In this document: positions 1 to 11,715 of the stretch, one piece after another
How the letters are laid out: each line of letters starts with the position of its first letter
Position numbering within the stretch: the first letter of the stretch is position 1
NCBI GenBank assembly: GCA_017857255.1
Contig: JAFMDL010000006.1
Coordinates: forward strand, 1 to 54,684
DNA from: Puniceicoccaceae bacterium
GTDB lineage: Bacteria; Verrucomicrobiota; Verrucomicrobiia; Opitutales; Coraliomargaritaceae
Length of the DNA: 54,684 nt
Direction of reading: 5' to 3'
The notes under the pieces: model-generated
What the model was told of the DNA's origin: nothing
Database searches by the model: none
The model's input: only the letters and a program-made list of their open reading frames with translations
Translations under genes and position numbers: made by a program

Positions 1-1681
1 AATCTGCAAAGGCCTGCTTGTTCGCCCGCTTGATATCCATGAAGCGCTTCTGAAATTTGATATCGTCCGCAAATTTGGCAATGCCTTGCAATTGATCCAA
101 GTGCTTCGGCCACTGATTACCAACCATCTCCGTGATCAAATTGCTCAGACCAGGATTACACGCCAGCAACCAACGGCGTGGCGTAATCCCATTTGTCATA
201 TTGATCAACTTGTTCGGGTACAGCTCGTGGAAAGTGGCAAACAGATTCTTCTTCAACAAGTCTGTATGCAGCGCTGCCACACCATTGACCTTGGTCGAAC
301 CGACCACTGAGAGATAGGCCATGCGGATCATCTTCGGGTAGCCTTCTTCAATAATAGATAGCTCCTGCTTTTTCGCACCATCGCCAGGCCACTTCGCCTC
401 CACTACGTCCTGAAGGAACTGTGCGTTGATCTCATAAATGATTTCCAAGTGGCGGGGCAGCACTTTTTCAAACAGTGGGACACTCCATTTCTCCAAAGCC
501 TCGGGGAGTAGCGTGTGGTTGGTATAGTTACATGTTTTACTGGTAATTTCCCACGCCTCATCCCAGGTCATGCGATACGTATCGATCAACAAACGCATCA
601 ATTCCGGTATTGCGATGGCCGGATGTGTGTCGTTGAGCTGAATCGCGTTAAACTCAGGGAACTCTGACCAGTCACTGTGATGCTCAAGGAAACGACGGAT
701 GATGTCTTTCAACGAGCAACTGACGAAAAAATACTGCTGCACAAGGCGTAGCTCTTTACCATTTTCAGTCGAATCATTTGGGTACAAGACCTTGGAAATG
801 GTCTCGCCCATTGCCTTCTCGCGCACCGCTTCGACATAGCCACCTTCGTTAAAGATATTGAAGTCAAACTCGCTCGTTGCCTTTGAATCCCAAAGTCGCA
901 GAAAGTTAACCGTCTCACCGCCGTAACCGACGATTGCGATATCGTAAGGCACACCCTCGATCGTCTTTTGATCCACCCAAACAGGGCGGAATGCACCTTT
1001 GTCATCGACGTGATGCTCGACGCGACCATACAGCTGTACTTCTTGTGCAAAATTCGGGCGCATCACCTCCCATGGGCAGCCCTTCTCCATCCATGCATCT
1101 GGATGCTCGATTTGGTAGCCATCCTTAAACTCCTGACGGAACAAACCAAATTCGTAGTGGATCCCATAACCAATCGCTGGCAAGTCCAGCGATGCCAACG
1201 AATCAAGGAAGCAGGCTGCCAAGCGGCCCAAGCCGCCATTACCAAGCCCCATATCGGACTCTTCGTCTGCGATCATATTAAAGTCCTGGCCAAGCTCGCT
1301 CAATGCATCACGAGTTTGCTCAAACAGACCCGTATTGTGTAAGTTATTCACCAATAAGCGCCCCATCAAATATTCGAGACTTAAGTAGTACGCACGACGT
1401 ACCTTTTTTTTATGGTGCACCGCCTGCGTCGTCATGAAGCGATCCAACACTCGATCACGCACTGCCGAGCAAGTGGCAGTCCACCATTCGTCTTGAGTCG
1501 CTTTTTCTGGGTGCCGTGCCAGTGTAAAACGTAAGTGGTTTAAAATCGACTCCTTCATCGAGTCCTTGCTCGACTCGGTACTAAAGCGGAAGGATTTATT
1601 TGGCGACTGTGCTACTTTCGCTTTATTAGATGCGTTCTTCTTGGCAGCTGGTTTAAGTGCCTTCTTAGCTGTTTTAGTCAT
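1..1681 (-). CDS. glgP: glycogen/starch phosphorylase, partial (3' end outside window)
   Basis: Phosphorolytic release of glucose-1-phosphate from glycogen or maltodextrin. About 560 N-terminal residues are visible, starting at ATG 1681; the frame runs off the window edge, so roughly the last third, including the PLP-binding lysine region, is missing. Family landmarks are clear: [32 protein letters not shown] (the acceptor-binding glycine loop) and QLNDTHPAI. The first ~30 residues are a Lys/Ala-rich tail ([14 protein letters not shown]) that is longer than in E. coli GlgP. No other glycogen gene is visible nearby. The identification is secure; substrate preference (glycogen or maltodextrin) cannot be told from this part. 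Confidence 0.95.
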   Translation of the reverse strand, partial: MTKTAKKALKPAAKKNASNKAKVAQSPNKSFRFSTESSKDSMKESILNHLRFTLARHPEKATQDEWWTATCSAVRDRVLDRFMTTQAVHHKKKVRRAYYLSLEYLMGRLLVNNLHNTGLFEQTRDALSELGQDFNMIADEESDMGLGNGGLGRLAACFLDSLASLDLPAIGYGIHYEFGLFRQEFKDGYQIEHPDAWMEKGCPWEVMRPNFAQEVQLYGRVEHHVDDKGAFRPVWVDQKTIEGVPYDIAIVGYGGETVNFLRLWDSKATSEFDFNIFNEGGYVEAVREKAMGETISKVLYPNDSTENGKELRLVQQYFFVSCSLKDIIRRFLEHHSDWSEFPEFNAIQLNDTHPAIAIPELMRLLIDTYRMTWDEAWEITSKTCNYTNHTLLPEALEKWSVPLFEKVLPRHLEIIYEINAQFLQDVVEAKWPGDGAKKQELSIIEEGYPKMIRMAYLSVVGSTKVNGVAALHTDLLKKNLFATFHELYPNKLINMTNGITPRRWLLACNPGLSNLITEMVGNQWPKHLDQLQGIAKFADDIKFQKRFMDIKRANKQAFAD

Positions 1682-1901
1682 AAAATATATATGTGTAAAA
1701 ATTATTTAAGCGACTACGACCATAAGCCGAATCAAATACGTTGAGATACTAACTACTTACCTTGCAGTTGAAAGAGAGAAAGCAAAAAAGACGCCAGTTC
1801 ATTCAACAGTTACATTTCACTCCATGCGGACACTTCATTTAAACGATTCGTGACAATAAATTTCCGATATACCTGACAAATTTCACGCTCAAATCACTCA
1901 G

Positions 1902-3332
1902 CTAAGTCGCTAATACGCAAGGCAGCAATGCCGCATCCTTCATGCCGTGAATGATCTTCTTATCGGCTGGGCACAAGGTCGCCAAGACGCCATGTAATTG
2001 AGCGTGATGCGCTTTACTATCCACGAAATAATACGGACACAGGCGCATACGCCCCTCCATTTTATAAAGGCTGCCATCATCGCGATACACTGGGTGCCGT
2101 AAGCGACGTGGTTTTTCGTACGTCTGCAAAATATGCAGCGAGGTATCTGCAAGTGCAACTGCTTGCTGAATCGCATTTTCCCAAGCTGCCTTCGACGAAT
2201 CACTGCCTAGTGTCACACTTCGCGCACCCCAAGCGCTCTCATGGAAGCCACTGATTTTAATAATTAAATTACGCTCTTTCTTGCTCGCATCCGCAAGTTG
2301 CGTCCACCGCGTCATCGGCTTACCCGCAATTAAAGGTGCATCGAGCACCGCATTGGGTGGTAGTTCCACTGGATCCATAATCCAGGTCCGCGGAATCACC
2401 CGTTTCAGCACTCGATACGACGCTTTGGGTAAAGTCTCCTGCCAAAAATCCTCCAACATATGGTGGTGAAACAATGCTAAGTTGAGCTTCTCCTCCTGAA
2501 ATGGCCGCATCGGTGGAGTCAGACTTAACTGCGATTCGCTGCCCGCCTGCAATAGGTAGTCTGCGATCGGAACGTTGGCTAAATCAAACAACTCCCAAAA
2601 ACGATAAATCACATCCACTTGCTGTGGCTCGCCATCCATCGGTACACACATCGTACCTCCCAGCGGCATCACATCGTCGGTATGATAAACATACACCTTA
2701 CGCCCCAGCGCTCTTAACTCTTGAGCGATCCACTCCATCTCTGGGCGATATGTCGCGGCTTCATCGCTGACTAAAATCGCGATCATCGGCGCTGCCCTAT
2801 CTGGCGCGCGACTGCTCAATGCTTGATAAAACGCCTCTATCATATCCTGAGAGCCCGTGCCAATTAAAGCATCACCGTGGACGTCTGAATAGAGCCGATT
2901 CAAAAAAGCGGTGAGTCCGATTCCGCCCGGCACCGAATCAATCTCGGTCAATGCAAAGCCATCCTCGGTGACCAACAGATCTGGGCGCACCACCATCGGC
3001 GTGAGTCCTCGCAAAGCCTTCGAGCGAGCATGCTCAATCAATGCTTGAGGCTTACCGCGATCTAAATACTCAGCGACCCAAGGAGCCTTCAGTTCCCGGT
3101 TGCGCAGTAAGTTTTTATCCGTCGCCGATCGTATATATAAAGTCTCATGCGCGCGGTAAAAGTCATAACAAGCTTGTCCGATCAGTTCGATCTCCGCTAC
3201 CTGCTTGGCATTCAGGGCGAATGCCTCCGGCGAATACCGCCAAGTCTTGTTTTCAAATAAGCTTTGTTCTGCAAACGCTTTTAACACCGCCTCATGACTC
3301 AGGCGATTCACCATCTCTGCAGGATTACTCAT
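1902..3332 (-). CDS. conserved hypothetical, possible ATP-grasp-like protein (476 aa)
   Basis: I do not recognise this family with certainty. The chosen start ([11 protein letters not shown]) shares bases with the prfB stop codon (ATGAGTAA), so the gene is translationally coupled to prfB; the open frame reaches 45 nt further upstream but that part lies inside prfB. Visible features are an N-terminal helical region, [20 protein letters not shown] (an acidic strand-turn reminiscent of glutathionylspermidine-synthase-like ATP-grasp enzymes), a Rossmann-like stretch [17 protein letters not shown], and a basic/aromatic C-terminus rich in His and Cys ([18 protein letters not shown]). There is no signal peptide or membrane segment. 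A peptide-ligase or amide-bond enzyme is possible but is only an inference. Confidence 0.75.
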   Translation of the reverse strand: MSNPAEMVNRLSHEAVLKAFAEQSLFENKTWRYSPEAFALNAKQVAEIELIGQACYDFYRAHETLYIRSATDKNLLRNRELKAPWVAEYLDRGKPQALIEHARSKALRGLTPMVVRPDLLVTEDGFALTEIDSVPGGIGLTAFLNRLYSDVHGDALIGTGSQDMIEAFYQALSSRAPDRAAPMIAILVSDEAATYRPEMEWIAQELRALGRKVYVYHTDDVMPLGGTMCVPMDGEPQQVDVIYRFWELFDLANVPIADYLLQAGSESQLSLTPPMRPFQEEKLNLALFHHHMLEDFWQETLPKASYRVLKRVIPRTWIMDPVELPPNAVLDAPLIAGKPMTRWTQLADASKKERNLIIKISGFHESAWGARSVTLGSDSSKAAWENAIQQAVALADTSLHILQTYEKPRRLRHPVYRDDGSLYKMEGRMRLCPYYFVDSKAHHAQLHGVLATLCPADKKIIHGMKDAALLPCVLAT

Positions 3333-4486
3333 CGCCAAATTCTCTCTCAGCGGCCGACTTGCGCGACATTGGACCACCCGCTCTCAACCAAGCATGAATA
3401 AAAGGATCCAAAGCCCCGTCCATGACTGCCTGCACGTTACCCGATTCAACACCCGTTCGAAGATCTTTAATCATCTGATACGGTTGAAAGACATAGGAAC
3501 GGATCTGATTACCCCACGCAATATCACCCTTCTCGCCATAGAATTTCTCCATCTCACTGCGCTTCTCATCTTCCTGTTTTTCATACAGGCGCGACTTTAA
3601 GGTACGCATCGCAGTGGCCTTATTCTTGATTTGTGAGCGATCATTTTGACAGGTGACCACGATCCCGCTCGGAAGATGCGTCAAGCGCACCGCAGACTCC
3701 GTGCGATTCACATGTTGCCCACCCTTACCACTAGCACGATACACATCGGTACGAATGTCCGACGGATCAATCTCGATCTCGGCATCGTCCTCAAGTTCTG
3801 CAATCACATCCACCGATGAGAACGAAGTATGGCGTCGTGCATTTGAATCAAATGGACTGATCCGCACCAAGCGGTGAACCCCGCGCTCTGCTTTCGCAAA
3901 GCCGAACGCATTCGGCCCAGAAATACGAATCGTAGCGCCATTAATGCCGGCCTCCTCACCTGGGGCAATATCCAGGACTTCAACAGCGAACTTAGACTGC
4001 TCTGCCCAACGCGTATACATGCGTAAAAGCATATCCGCCCAATCGCACGATTCCGTGCCGCCAGCTCCCGCATGCACCGTCAGCAGAGCATTACAACCAT
4101 CATTGGGGCCACTTAAAAATGACGCCAATTCTAGCTCATCCAATTTGGTCTGTAGCCGCGCAAGTGTCTGCAACACTTCCTGCTGATATGTCTCTGCTTC
4201 AGGATCATCTCCCATCTCGTCGACCAGCTCCAACATCGCAGCTAAGTCATCGAGCTCACCTCGAAACGCTTTAGCTGGATTGACCGTCGCCTTTAAACGA
4301 TTCGCCTCAGCAATGACCTTTTGCGCTGCTGTCTGATCACCCCAGAAGTCAGGGTTAGCCATCTGCGACTCAAGTGCATCAATACGCGTCGCTTTTGTAT
4401 CACCGTCAAAGATACCTCCATATATGGCCGGCACGACGGGTAACTTCTTCAATTTGAGAGCGGACTTCTGGCGTAATCAAATGCAT
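3325..4486 (-). CDS. prfB: peptide chain release factor 2, +1 programmed frameshift
   Basis: RF2 recognises UGA and UAA stop codons and triggers peptidyl-tRNA hydrolysis in the ribosomal A site. The GGQ loop is present ([17 protein letters not shown]). The gene is in two frames. A 26-codon first ORF starts at ATG 4486 ([11 protein letters not shown]...) and ends at an in-frame TGA (4408-4406) in the context CTT-TGA-C. A +1 shift there continues as [13 protein letters not shown] and gives a protein of about 386 aa. The first-frame peptide aligns with the start of E. coli RF2 (MFEINPVNNR...GYL/D). A simple ORF call starting at TTG 4452 would miss the true N-terminus. The 3' end overlaps the start of the next gene. 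Confidence 0.95.
4405..4419 (-). promoter_or_regulatory. prfB +1 recoding site (internal SD plus CTT-TGA-C)
   Basis: On the minus strand the sequence reads GGAGGTATCTTTGAC. A Shine-Dalgarno-like GGAGG (4419-4415) lies 4 nt upstream of the CTT slippery codon, followed by the TGA stop and C. This is the same arrangement as the classical RF2 autoregulatory site: when RF2 is scarce the ribosome pauses at TGA and slips +1. Both reading frames either side encode RF2 homology, so this is a functional recoding site and not a sequencing error. Confidence 0.93.
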
Positions 4487-4558
4487 GTAGTCGATAGCAA
4501 CAAACCGCACGCAGAATTAAAGACTAAAATGACGCAGCGCTTCGGAATAACGGCACGT

Positions 4559-4828
4559 TCATTTGTCCTTCCCAATTAATCCAGTGGTTTCAGCATCATT
4601 GGTACCATATTTTTCTAGCGTATAAATAAACAGATCCTCCACCTTCTTGCGCGCCCACGGGGTCTTACGGAGGAATTTGAGACTCGATTTGACCGATGGA
4701 TTCTCGTTAAAGCAGCGTATCTCGATGCGACCGCCCAAACCATCCCAGCCATAATAATCAGACAGACTGACAATAATCTGTTCCAGCGTGTAGCCGTGTA
4801 AAGGATTCTTAGGTTGTTCGTGGTGCAT
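4559..4828 (-). CDS. VF530 family (DUF2132) small protein
   Basis: An 89-residue protein starting at [12 protein letters not shown]. It matches the VF530/DUF2132 family along its whole length: [21 protein letters not shown], the [23 protein letters not shown] core, and the following ARKKVEDLF. The family is described as small and putatively DNA-binding, but its role is not established. The open frame extends seven residues upstream to a TTG; the internal ATG is preferred because the family normally begins just before the NPLHG motif. No operon partner is obvious; prfB begins about 70 bp downstream. Confidence 0.85.
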   Translation of the reverse strand: MHHEQPKNPLHGYTLEQIIVSLSDYYGWDGLGGRIEIRCFNENPSVKSSLKFLRKTPWARKKVEDLFIYTLEKYGTNDAETTGLIGKDK

Positions 4829-4981
4829 AGGATCAATCGAATTGCGCAACGTGCCATATCAGGACGCCAATGTGAAGATTCAAATCATCGCCAAGGTTAA
4901 CCTTTATTTTGAATTCATCTTACTCGTTGGAGGATCCCTCTCAAGCAAGCACCAATGGTGTCTGCAGATGATTTACAAAAT

Positions 4982-5008
4982 AGCCCACAACACTATTTGT
5001 TGAGGGCT
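4982..5008 (-). terminator. probable intrinsic terminator downstream of tRNA-Cys
   Basis: An inverted repeat AGCCC-x-CAACA / TGTTG-x-GGGCT with one internal mismatch. On the minus strand it is followed by ATTTTG. It lies about 90 nt past the tRNA-Cys 3' end, which fits a terminator for that transcript. The U-tract is short, so efficiency is uncertain. Confidence 0.5.
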
Positions 5009-5035
5009 TTAAGAAGGTGGATCCAGTCCGCCTTC

Positions 5036-5100
5036 GCCCGCGCAGCGGGCTACTGCGGGACACTCTTTTTCGGAGCGAAGCACAGCTTCGATGAAAAAGA
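5036..5100 (-). repeat. two hairpins directly 3' of tRNA-Cys
   Basis: Immediately after the tRNA CCA (minus strand) lies a nested hairpin: outer arms TCTTTTTC/GAAAAAGA (5093-5100 with 5064-5071), inner arms CGAAGC/GCTTCG (5085-5090 with 5076-5081). A second hairpin GCCCGC-TGC-GCGGGC follows (5036-5050). They may act in 3' trailer processing or be an inserted GC-rich repeat; similar hairpin-rich DNA flanks the tRNA-Ser gene in this window. Confidence 0.45.
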
Positions 5101-5174
<74 letters not shown>

Positions 5175-5330
5175 ATCTTGAAAATGGATTTTGGGAAGAA
5201 GAAGCAGGACACGCATAAAATCAAGTGTATTCTACCAACAAACACGGATTTTTCGATTTGATTTGCCTGATACGTATTTATTCAATGCTTCTGATTGGGA
5301 TTTCCCCATTCACCCCACAACCATGCTTGT

Positions 5331-5615
5331 ATGCCGCAATTACCCCACCGACGTTCCAGTAACTCTGCATCCACTGCTTCACGAAGCGAAGCGACTAAAT
5401 TTATTCCGAATCTGGCCCAGTTACAACAGGCGATCAAAGACTTACCAGACCCCGAAATCTGGTCGGAAAACACCTGCTTGGTTGCATTGCTAGTTGATAA
5501 AAAGCGGCACTTTATTGAATTCACTCGCAAGCGGATCACTCGTGGCAGTGCTCGTCCGTATCGCTGGATATATGAAGGTAAAGTGCTGATCCGTAAACGC
5601 GACAGCGAGGCTTAG
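5331..5615 (+). CDS. small hypothetical protein (94 aa)
   Basis: Not recognised. I prefer the start MPQLPHRRSS at 5331; the open frame extends 36 nt further upstream. The N-terminal third is Ser/Thr/Arg-rich and probably disordered. The C-terminal ~55 residues look folded and basic (LPDPEIWSENTCLVALLVD, then RHFIEFTRKRITRGSARPYRW). Codon use in the second half resembles the neighbours. The gene is convergent with rpsA, and the terminator at 5701-5730 lies between them. It could bind nucleic acid, but that is only a guess from its charge. Confidence 0.55.
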   Translation: MPQLPHRRSSNSASTASRSEATKFIPNLAQLQQAIKDLPDPEIWSENTCLVALLVDKKRHFIEFTRKRITRGSARPYRWIYEGKVLIRKRDSEA

Positions 5616-5700
5616 TCCCTCAGCATAGATACTTTGCTGTGTCATCATTCGGCATGGTCTGTGCCATGCTACCCACCCTCTTTGCTTGGCATAAAAACAA

Positions 5701-5730
5701 AAAAGCCTCCGGTTTGCACCGGAGGCTTTT
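5701..5730 (-). terminator. rpsA intrinsic terminator, possibly bidirectional
   Basis: A perfect 12-bp stem AAAAGCCTCCGG / CCGGAGGCTTTT with a 6-nt loop. On the minus strand it is followed by TTGTTTTT, and it lies just past the rpsA stop. The symmetric A/T flanks would also let it stop transcription from the plus-strand gene ending at 5615. Confidence 0.9.
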
Positions 5731-5754
5731 GTTAGAGTTGAATTCTCAGATCGA

Positions 5755-7410
<1,656 letters not shown>

Positions 7411-7669
7411 ATATATTATATGGTTACTGCACGCCAAGCGGCAGTTTGGTTGAGATTATTGTTGATACCTCTTAAGGCAGAATGCCCGTCAGCGACTGAG
7501 ATCGCCGTAAGAGGAACGCGAGAAACTAGGTGCGCCCGCACCACCTGCAAGCCTAAAATGCTGATATTCATGGCGCTTAAGCACGACTTAACAGAGGCAA
7601 ATTAAGCTCATTTACCATTTTTACCGATTCAAACTTTAAACTTTTAGTTTTTCGGCACACAAAGGGAGC

Positions 7670-7993
7670 ATGCTCAACGAACAATTCAGCCCTGCAACGG
7701 ACAACTCCAGCAACGAAGACAAGCTCGAAAAATATTCCGGAGAAGTCGACTGGACCTATCTGAAGCCGCACTTCGAAGCGGGCTCGATGATTTATGTGGA
7801 TCCAACACTCGAGTTGAAATCAGCAGGCCTCGCCTTTGCGAACGACGATCAAACTCAAGTCAAAGCATGGCTCAAATCCGGCGACCTGGTGCAACCCTGT
7901 GATCTCCACGCGGAACACTGGATACAGACCAATACCCTCTTTAACGCAATGATTGTTCGGCCATTCGTACTCGCGCAACCATTGAGCGACTAG
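7670..7993 (+). CDS. DUF2288 family protein (107 aa)
   Basis: A small soluble protein that matches the DUF2288 pattern: KLEKYSGEVDWTYLKPHFEAG, then MIYVDPTLELKSAGLAFA, then a QVKAWLKSGDLVQP segment. Function unknown. A good SD (GGGAG, 6 nt spacing) supports the start. dinB begins 12 nt after the stop, so the two are probably co-transcribed; that would not by itself prove a DNA-damage role. Confidence 0.85.
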   Translation: MLNEQFSPATDNSSNEDKLEKYSGEVDWTYLKPHFEAGSMIYVDPTLELKSAGLAFANDDQTQVKAWLKSGDLVQPCDLHAEHWIQTNTLFNAMIVRPFVLAQPLSD

Positions 7994-8005
7994 TCTTTTA
8001 CTTCA

Positions 8006-9058
8006 ATGCAAGCGACTCGCCGAATCATTCACGTCGACATGGACTGCTTTTATGCAGCCGTGGAAATGCGTGAACACCCAGAGCTTGCAGGAAAACCAAT
8101 CGCAGTCGGCGGTGCCTCAGGTCGCGGTGTATTGACGACCTGCAACTACCCCGCTCGCGAATATGGGGTGCGTTCGGCGATGCCAGTTTTTAAGGCAAAG
8201 CAACTCTGTCCTCAGCTCGTCATATTACCCGTGCGATTTTCACTCTACCGCGAAGCCTCGCACAAGGTACGTGACATCTTTGAGCGCTACACGAAACTCA
8301 TCGAACCGCTCTCATTAGACGAAGCCTATCTCGATGTAACCCACCATAAGCGACGCGGCGCAGAGATCGCTGAAGAAATCCGCGCCACTATTTTTGCCGA
8401 AACCGGCCTCAGCGCCTCAGCAGGCATCGGCCCGAACAAACTGATCGCTAAAATCGCCAGTGACTGGAATAAGCCGAATGGTCAATGCGTGGTCTCCCCA
8501 TCTCATGTGGATGAGTTCATGCGAGACTTACCCGTGCGACGAATCCCAGGCGTCGGGCCCAAAAGCGCAGCTCGACTCACGGAGATGGGCATTGAGACCT
8601 GCCAACAGCTACAAGGGTGCGAAAAGACTGAACTCGCTCGTCAATTTGGCAGCTTTGGATTTGAGCTTTACCAACTCAGCCGTGGCATCGACGAACGCCT
8701 AGTACAAGCGAACCGTATACGTAAGAGCCTGAGTAACGAGCGCACCTTCAGTCATAATATTGAAACACTTGAAGACTGCGAAGCAGCCCTACAACGCCAA
8801 TATGGCGAAATGCTAGACGAGTTACGTACCAGTGCCGCGGACAGGAAAATCGCAAAAATTGTAATAAAACTCAAATTCAGTGACTTTCGTCGAACCACGG
8901 CTGAAATCAGCAGTCATCAGCCTGAGCTGAATACCTACCTCCGCTTGCTGCGTGAAGCTTGGGGACGGAGTGGAGAACCAGTGCGCTTACTCGGCATCGG
9001 CGTGCGCTTTGCCGAAACTCACAGCGGCCCAGAGCAACTGGAGCTCGCCCTAACCTAA
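8006..9058 (+). CDS. dinB: DNA polymerase IV (Y-family translesion polymerase)
   Basis: A lesion-bypass DNA polymerase of 350 aa. Catalytic acidic residues lie in HVDMDCFYAAVE (D11, with the F15/Y16 steric-gate region) and SLDEAYLDV (D105, E106). Further motifs are SAGIGPNKLIAKIASDWNKP and the helix-hairpin-helix RRIPGVGPKSAARL. The C-terminus QLELALT resembles the beta-clamp-binding tail of E. coli Pol IV (QLVLGL), which suggests sliding-clamp recruitment. It lies directly downstream of the DUF2288 gene. I did not find a clear LexA-type operator. Confidence 0.97.
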   Translation: MQATRRIIHVDMDCFYAAVEMREHPELAGKPIAVGGASGRGVLTTCNYPAREYGVRSAMPVFKAKQLCPQLVILPVRFSLYREASHKVRDIFERYTKLIEPLSLDEAYLDVTHHKRRGAEIAEEIRATIFAETGLSASAGIGPNKLIAKIASDWNKPNGQCVVSPSHVDEFMRDLPVRRIPGVGPKSAARLTEMGIETCQQLQGCEKTELARQFGSFGFELYQLSRGIDERLVQANRIRKSLSNERTFSHNIETLEDCEAALQRQYGEMLDELRTSAADRKIAKIVIKLKFSDFRRTTAEISSHQPELNTYLRLLREAWGRSGEPVRLLGIGVRFAETHSGPEQLELALT

Positions 9059-9158
9059 AGTGAGTCAGCATACTTTTGAGGATGCTACAGCCAATCATGC
9101 AACTACTGGCCACAGCAAACATAGACGCACCCTAATTACCTCGAATCAGCTCTCTGAG

Positions 9159-9272
<114 letters not shown>

Positions 9273-9415
9273 TAATGCTATGAAAGAAGATAAAAAAAAT
9301 GGATCTCTGCAACCCTTATTTCTAAAATAATGTAAATAGCTCATCGAAATAATTCAAATCACGTGTAAAGCCGTGGAAGAAAAATAGAACACGACCTACA
9401 CCGCCTAAATTTAAA

Positions 9416-9530
9416 CAAAAAAATGGCGCACTTCCTACCCCTAAGAAGTGCGCCAACCATTGTCTAACTATATGCCTGCTGCAAGCAGCAGGACTTATTT
9501 TTATTACCCCAAACTCCCTTACGGGAGAAA
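9416..9530 (-). ncRNA. putative structured small RNA, copy 2
   Basis: Second copy, 257 bp from the first in the same orientation. The terminator hairpin and U7 are identical to copy 1. Differences keep the fold: the first loop is GUAA where copy 1 has GCAA (both GNRA), and the middle stem is CCUGCUG/CAGCAGG where copy 1 has CCUACUG/CAGUAGG, an A-U to G-C paired change. The middle loop is CUUG where copy 1 has CAUG. An AT-rich TAGATATATT lies just upstream on the minus strand and could be part of a promoter, but no -35 box is convincing. Confidence 0.65.
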
Positions 9531-9688
9531 AAATATATCTACTTAGAAAAAACGAATCGGTACCCGGCAGATCGCACCAAACATGGTGTTGAAATATGAG
9601 CGACCAACATTGCCTGTGTTTATGACATGACTAGATGAATCTGCTAAGTGGAGCTATCAAAAGAACTACAACACTATAAACATCTATC

Positions 9689-9764
9689 GTGCCAATTTTA
9701 CAAATTACTCATTTTTTTACAAAAACACACTAAGCTACCTTGAGAACCGTGTTTTTGTTGGCAC
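9689..9764. repeat. imperfect long inverted repeat upstream of dciA
   Basis: The right arm (9749-9764) reads GTGTTTTTGTTGGCAC. Its complement is found in two pieces on the left: GTGCCAA at 9689-9695 and ACAAAAACAC at 9719-9728, separated by about 23 nt. This could form a branched stem-loop in the dciA leader or in single-stranded DNA. No function is evident. Confidence 0.4.
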
Positions 9765-9807
9765 AATGATCATAATTAAGTGAATCTATGTATTGTTGTT
9801 GTACTTT

Positions 9808-10170
9808 ATGAATTTCTCGAAAAATACCGAAGATATCATCGCCGACTTTCGCGGATTGCCCCGCACGACGACTGCGTCTTCGAAACGACCACCAATGCAG
9901 TTAGACAATTTGCTCGTGCTACTGACCGAGCGCTACAAGCTCGAGGAACCGAGCGCTGAGCGCACCCTTGTCGAACATTGGGGCGAGATCTTTGGTAGCA
10001 TTGCTGGGCGCTGTAATCCAGTACGCATCAAAGATGACCGCACCTTAGTCGTCTCCGTGACCAATCAAACGCTACGCTCTGAGCTACAATTTAGGAAACG
10101 CTCAATCATTAAAAAAATTCAATCACTGCCAAACTGCAAAACCGTGTGTGAACTCGTCATTCGAGGTTAG
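9808..10170 (+). CDS. dciA: DUF721 / DciA-type helicase-loader-like protein
   Basis: A 120-residue basic protein starting at MNFSKNTEDI; the ORF could begin 15 nt earlier at a TTG. The DUF721 core is visible: VEHWGEIFGSIAGRCNPVRI, then DDRTLVVSVTNQTLRSELQF and a basic IIKKIQSL segment. DUF721 proteins of the DciA type load the replicative helicase DnaB in bacteria without DnaC, so a role in replication initiation is likely. The gene precedes thyA by 71 bp; the shared theme would be DNA synthesis. Confidence 0.8.
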   Translation: MNFSKNTEDIIADFRGLPRTTTASSKRPPMQLDNLLVLLTERYKLEEPSAERTLVEHWGEIFGSIAGRCNPVRIKDDRTLVVSVTNQTLRSELQFRKRSIIKKIQSLPNCKTVCELVIRG

Positions 10171-10241
10171 AGAAGTATTTCACATAGACCTTAATTGACA
10201 CAACTGCCTGACCTGCAAATTCTACTACCTACTCTACTAAC

Positions 10242-11036
10242 ATGAAAAGCTATCTGGATCTCCTTCGCACTGTTCTCGAAACCGGCACCTACCGTGACGA
10301 CCGCACTGGCACCGGCACTTACTCCATTTTTGGCGCACAAGCCCGCTTCTCTCTCGATCCAGATTTCCCTCTGCTAACCACTAAAAAACTTCACCTGCGA
10401 TCTATCATTCACGAGCTGCTCTGGTTCCTCAACGGCGACACTAATATCAAGTACCTGAAGGACAATAAGGTACGTATTTGGGATGAATGGGCAGACGAAA
10501 AAGGCGACCTCGGCCGTGTATACGGCGCGCAATGGACAGACTGGCGCGCCAGCGATGGTAGCAGCACCAACCAGATCGAAGAAGTCATCCACTCCCTTAA
10601 GCACAACCCTGATAGTCGTCGCCACATCGTCTGTGCATGGAATCCTGGCGAAATCAAACACATGGCGCTGCCGCCCTGTCATGCACTATTTCAGTTCTAC
10701 GTGGCGAATGGCGAACTCAGTTGCCAACTCTACCAACGCAGTGCCGACATCTTCCTCGGCGTGCCATTTAACATCGCTTCCTACGCACTGCTCACGCAAA
10801 TGATCGCCCAAGTTTGTGGTCTCAAGGCCAAAGAATTCGTCCACACCTTCGGCGACCTGCACCTCTATGCCAACCACGTCGAGCAAGCAAAACTACAACT
10901 CTCCCGAGAGCCACGGGCACTGCCACAGATGAAACTCAACCCGCAGGTGACTGCCATAGACGGTTTCAGTATCGATGACTTCGAGCTAGTCAATTACGAC
11001 CCACATCCAACTATTAAAGCACCTATCGCAGTTTAG
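10242..11036 (+). CDS. thyA: thymidylate synthase
   Basis: Converts dUMP to dTMP with methylene-tetrahydrofolate. Its 264 residues match the E. coli enzyme in length. Catalytic C146 sits in [12 protein letters not shown]. Other landmarks are [12 protein letters not shown] (phosphate binding), [20 protein letters not shown] and [20 protein letters not shown]. No SD is seen before the ATG. folA follows 43 bp downstream and recycles the dihydrofolate that this enzyme produces, so the pair forms one functional unit. Confidence 0.98.
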   Translation: MKSYLDLLRTVLETGTYRDDRTGTGTYSIFGAQARFSLDPDFPLLTTKKLHLRSIIHELLWFLNGDTNIKYLKDNKVRIWDEWADEKGDLGRVYGAQWTDWRASDGSSTNQIEEVIHSLKHNPDSRRHIVCAWNPGEIKHMALPPCHALFQFYVANGELSCQLYQRSADIFLGVPFNIASYALLTQMIAQVCGLKAKEFVHTFGDLHLYANHVEQAKLQLSREPRALPQMKLNPQVTAIDGFSIDDFELVNYDPHPTIKAPIAV

Positions 11037-11079
11037 CCTGTATTTATTCGGGGTACTTACCAGCCTCGATGTTATCCAC

Positions 11080-11547
11080 ATGAAAACTTTCAAAGCAATC
11101 GCCGCCATGGCAGAAAATCGTGTCATTGGTAATCAAGGCGATATCCCCTGGCACCTGCCAGAAGACTTCAAATGGTTCAAGCAAACCACGATGGGGCAAA
11201 TACTCGTCATGGGCCGCAAGACCTATGAATCCATTGGCCGTCCGCTACCGGGGCGAGAGACCTTCGTGCTCAGTCGCACACCACGCGAAATCGAGGGCGT
11301 TCACAGCTTCACCAACCTTGAGATGCTCGATCATTTTGAAACCGATAAAACGATCTGGATCGCTGGCGGCGGTGAAATCTACAAGCAAATGCTTCCCCAC
11401 TGCAGCGAGCTCTACCTCACTCGCGTGCACCGCACTGTCGAGGGCGACGCACACTTCCCCGAATTTGAAAATAAATTCGAACTAGCAGAAACAATCTTGA
11501 AAAACGATGATTTCACCGTCGAACGCTGGGTATCGCAAGGTAGTTAA
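11080..11547 (+). CDS. folA: dihydrofolate reductase
   Basis: NADPH-dependent reduction of dihydrofolate to tetrahydrofolate. The 155-residue protein has the full DHFR pattern: AMAENRVIGNQGDIPWHLPE with the catalytic acidic residue in LPED, MGRKTYESIGRPLPGR, and WIAGGGEIYKQMLP (the NADPH-binding GG region). It lies directly downstream of thyA on the same strand and is probably co-transcribed with it. Confidence 0.98.
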   Translation: MKTFKAIAAMAENRVIGNQGDIPWHLPEDFKWFKQTTMGQILVMGRKTYESIGRPLPGRETFVLSRTPREIEGVHSFTNLEMLDHFETDKTIWIAGGGEIYKQMLPHCSELYLTRVHRTVEGDAHFPEFENKFELAETILKNDDFTVERWVSQGS

Positions 11548-11715
11548 TGCACTATAGCTCAATGTGCATTCGACTAAACCTAACAAGCTGGCCAACAGAG
11601 CTGCTGAAATTAAGCCCTGAGTAGGCAACGACGCAAATCGCGGACAACTCAATGATCCCCGTAAAATGTGGGATAAATCATGTGACGCTACTGCCACAGT
11701 ATAAATACTTTGGAC

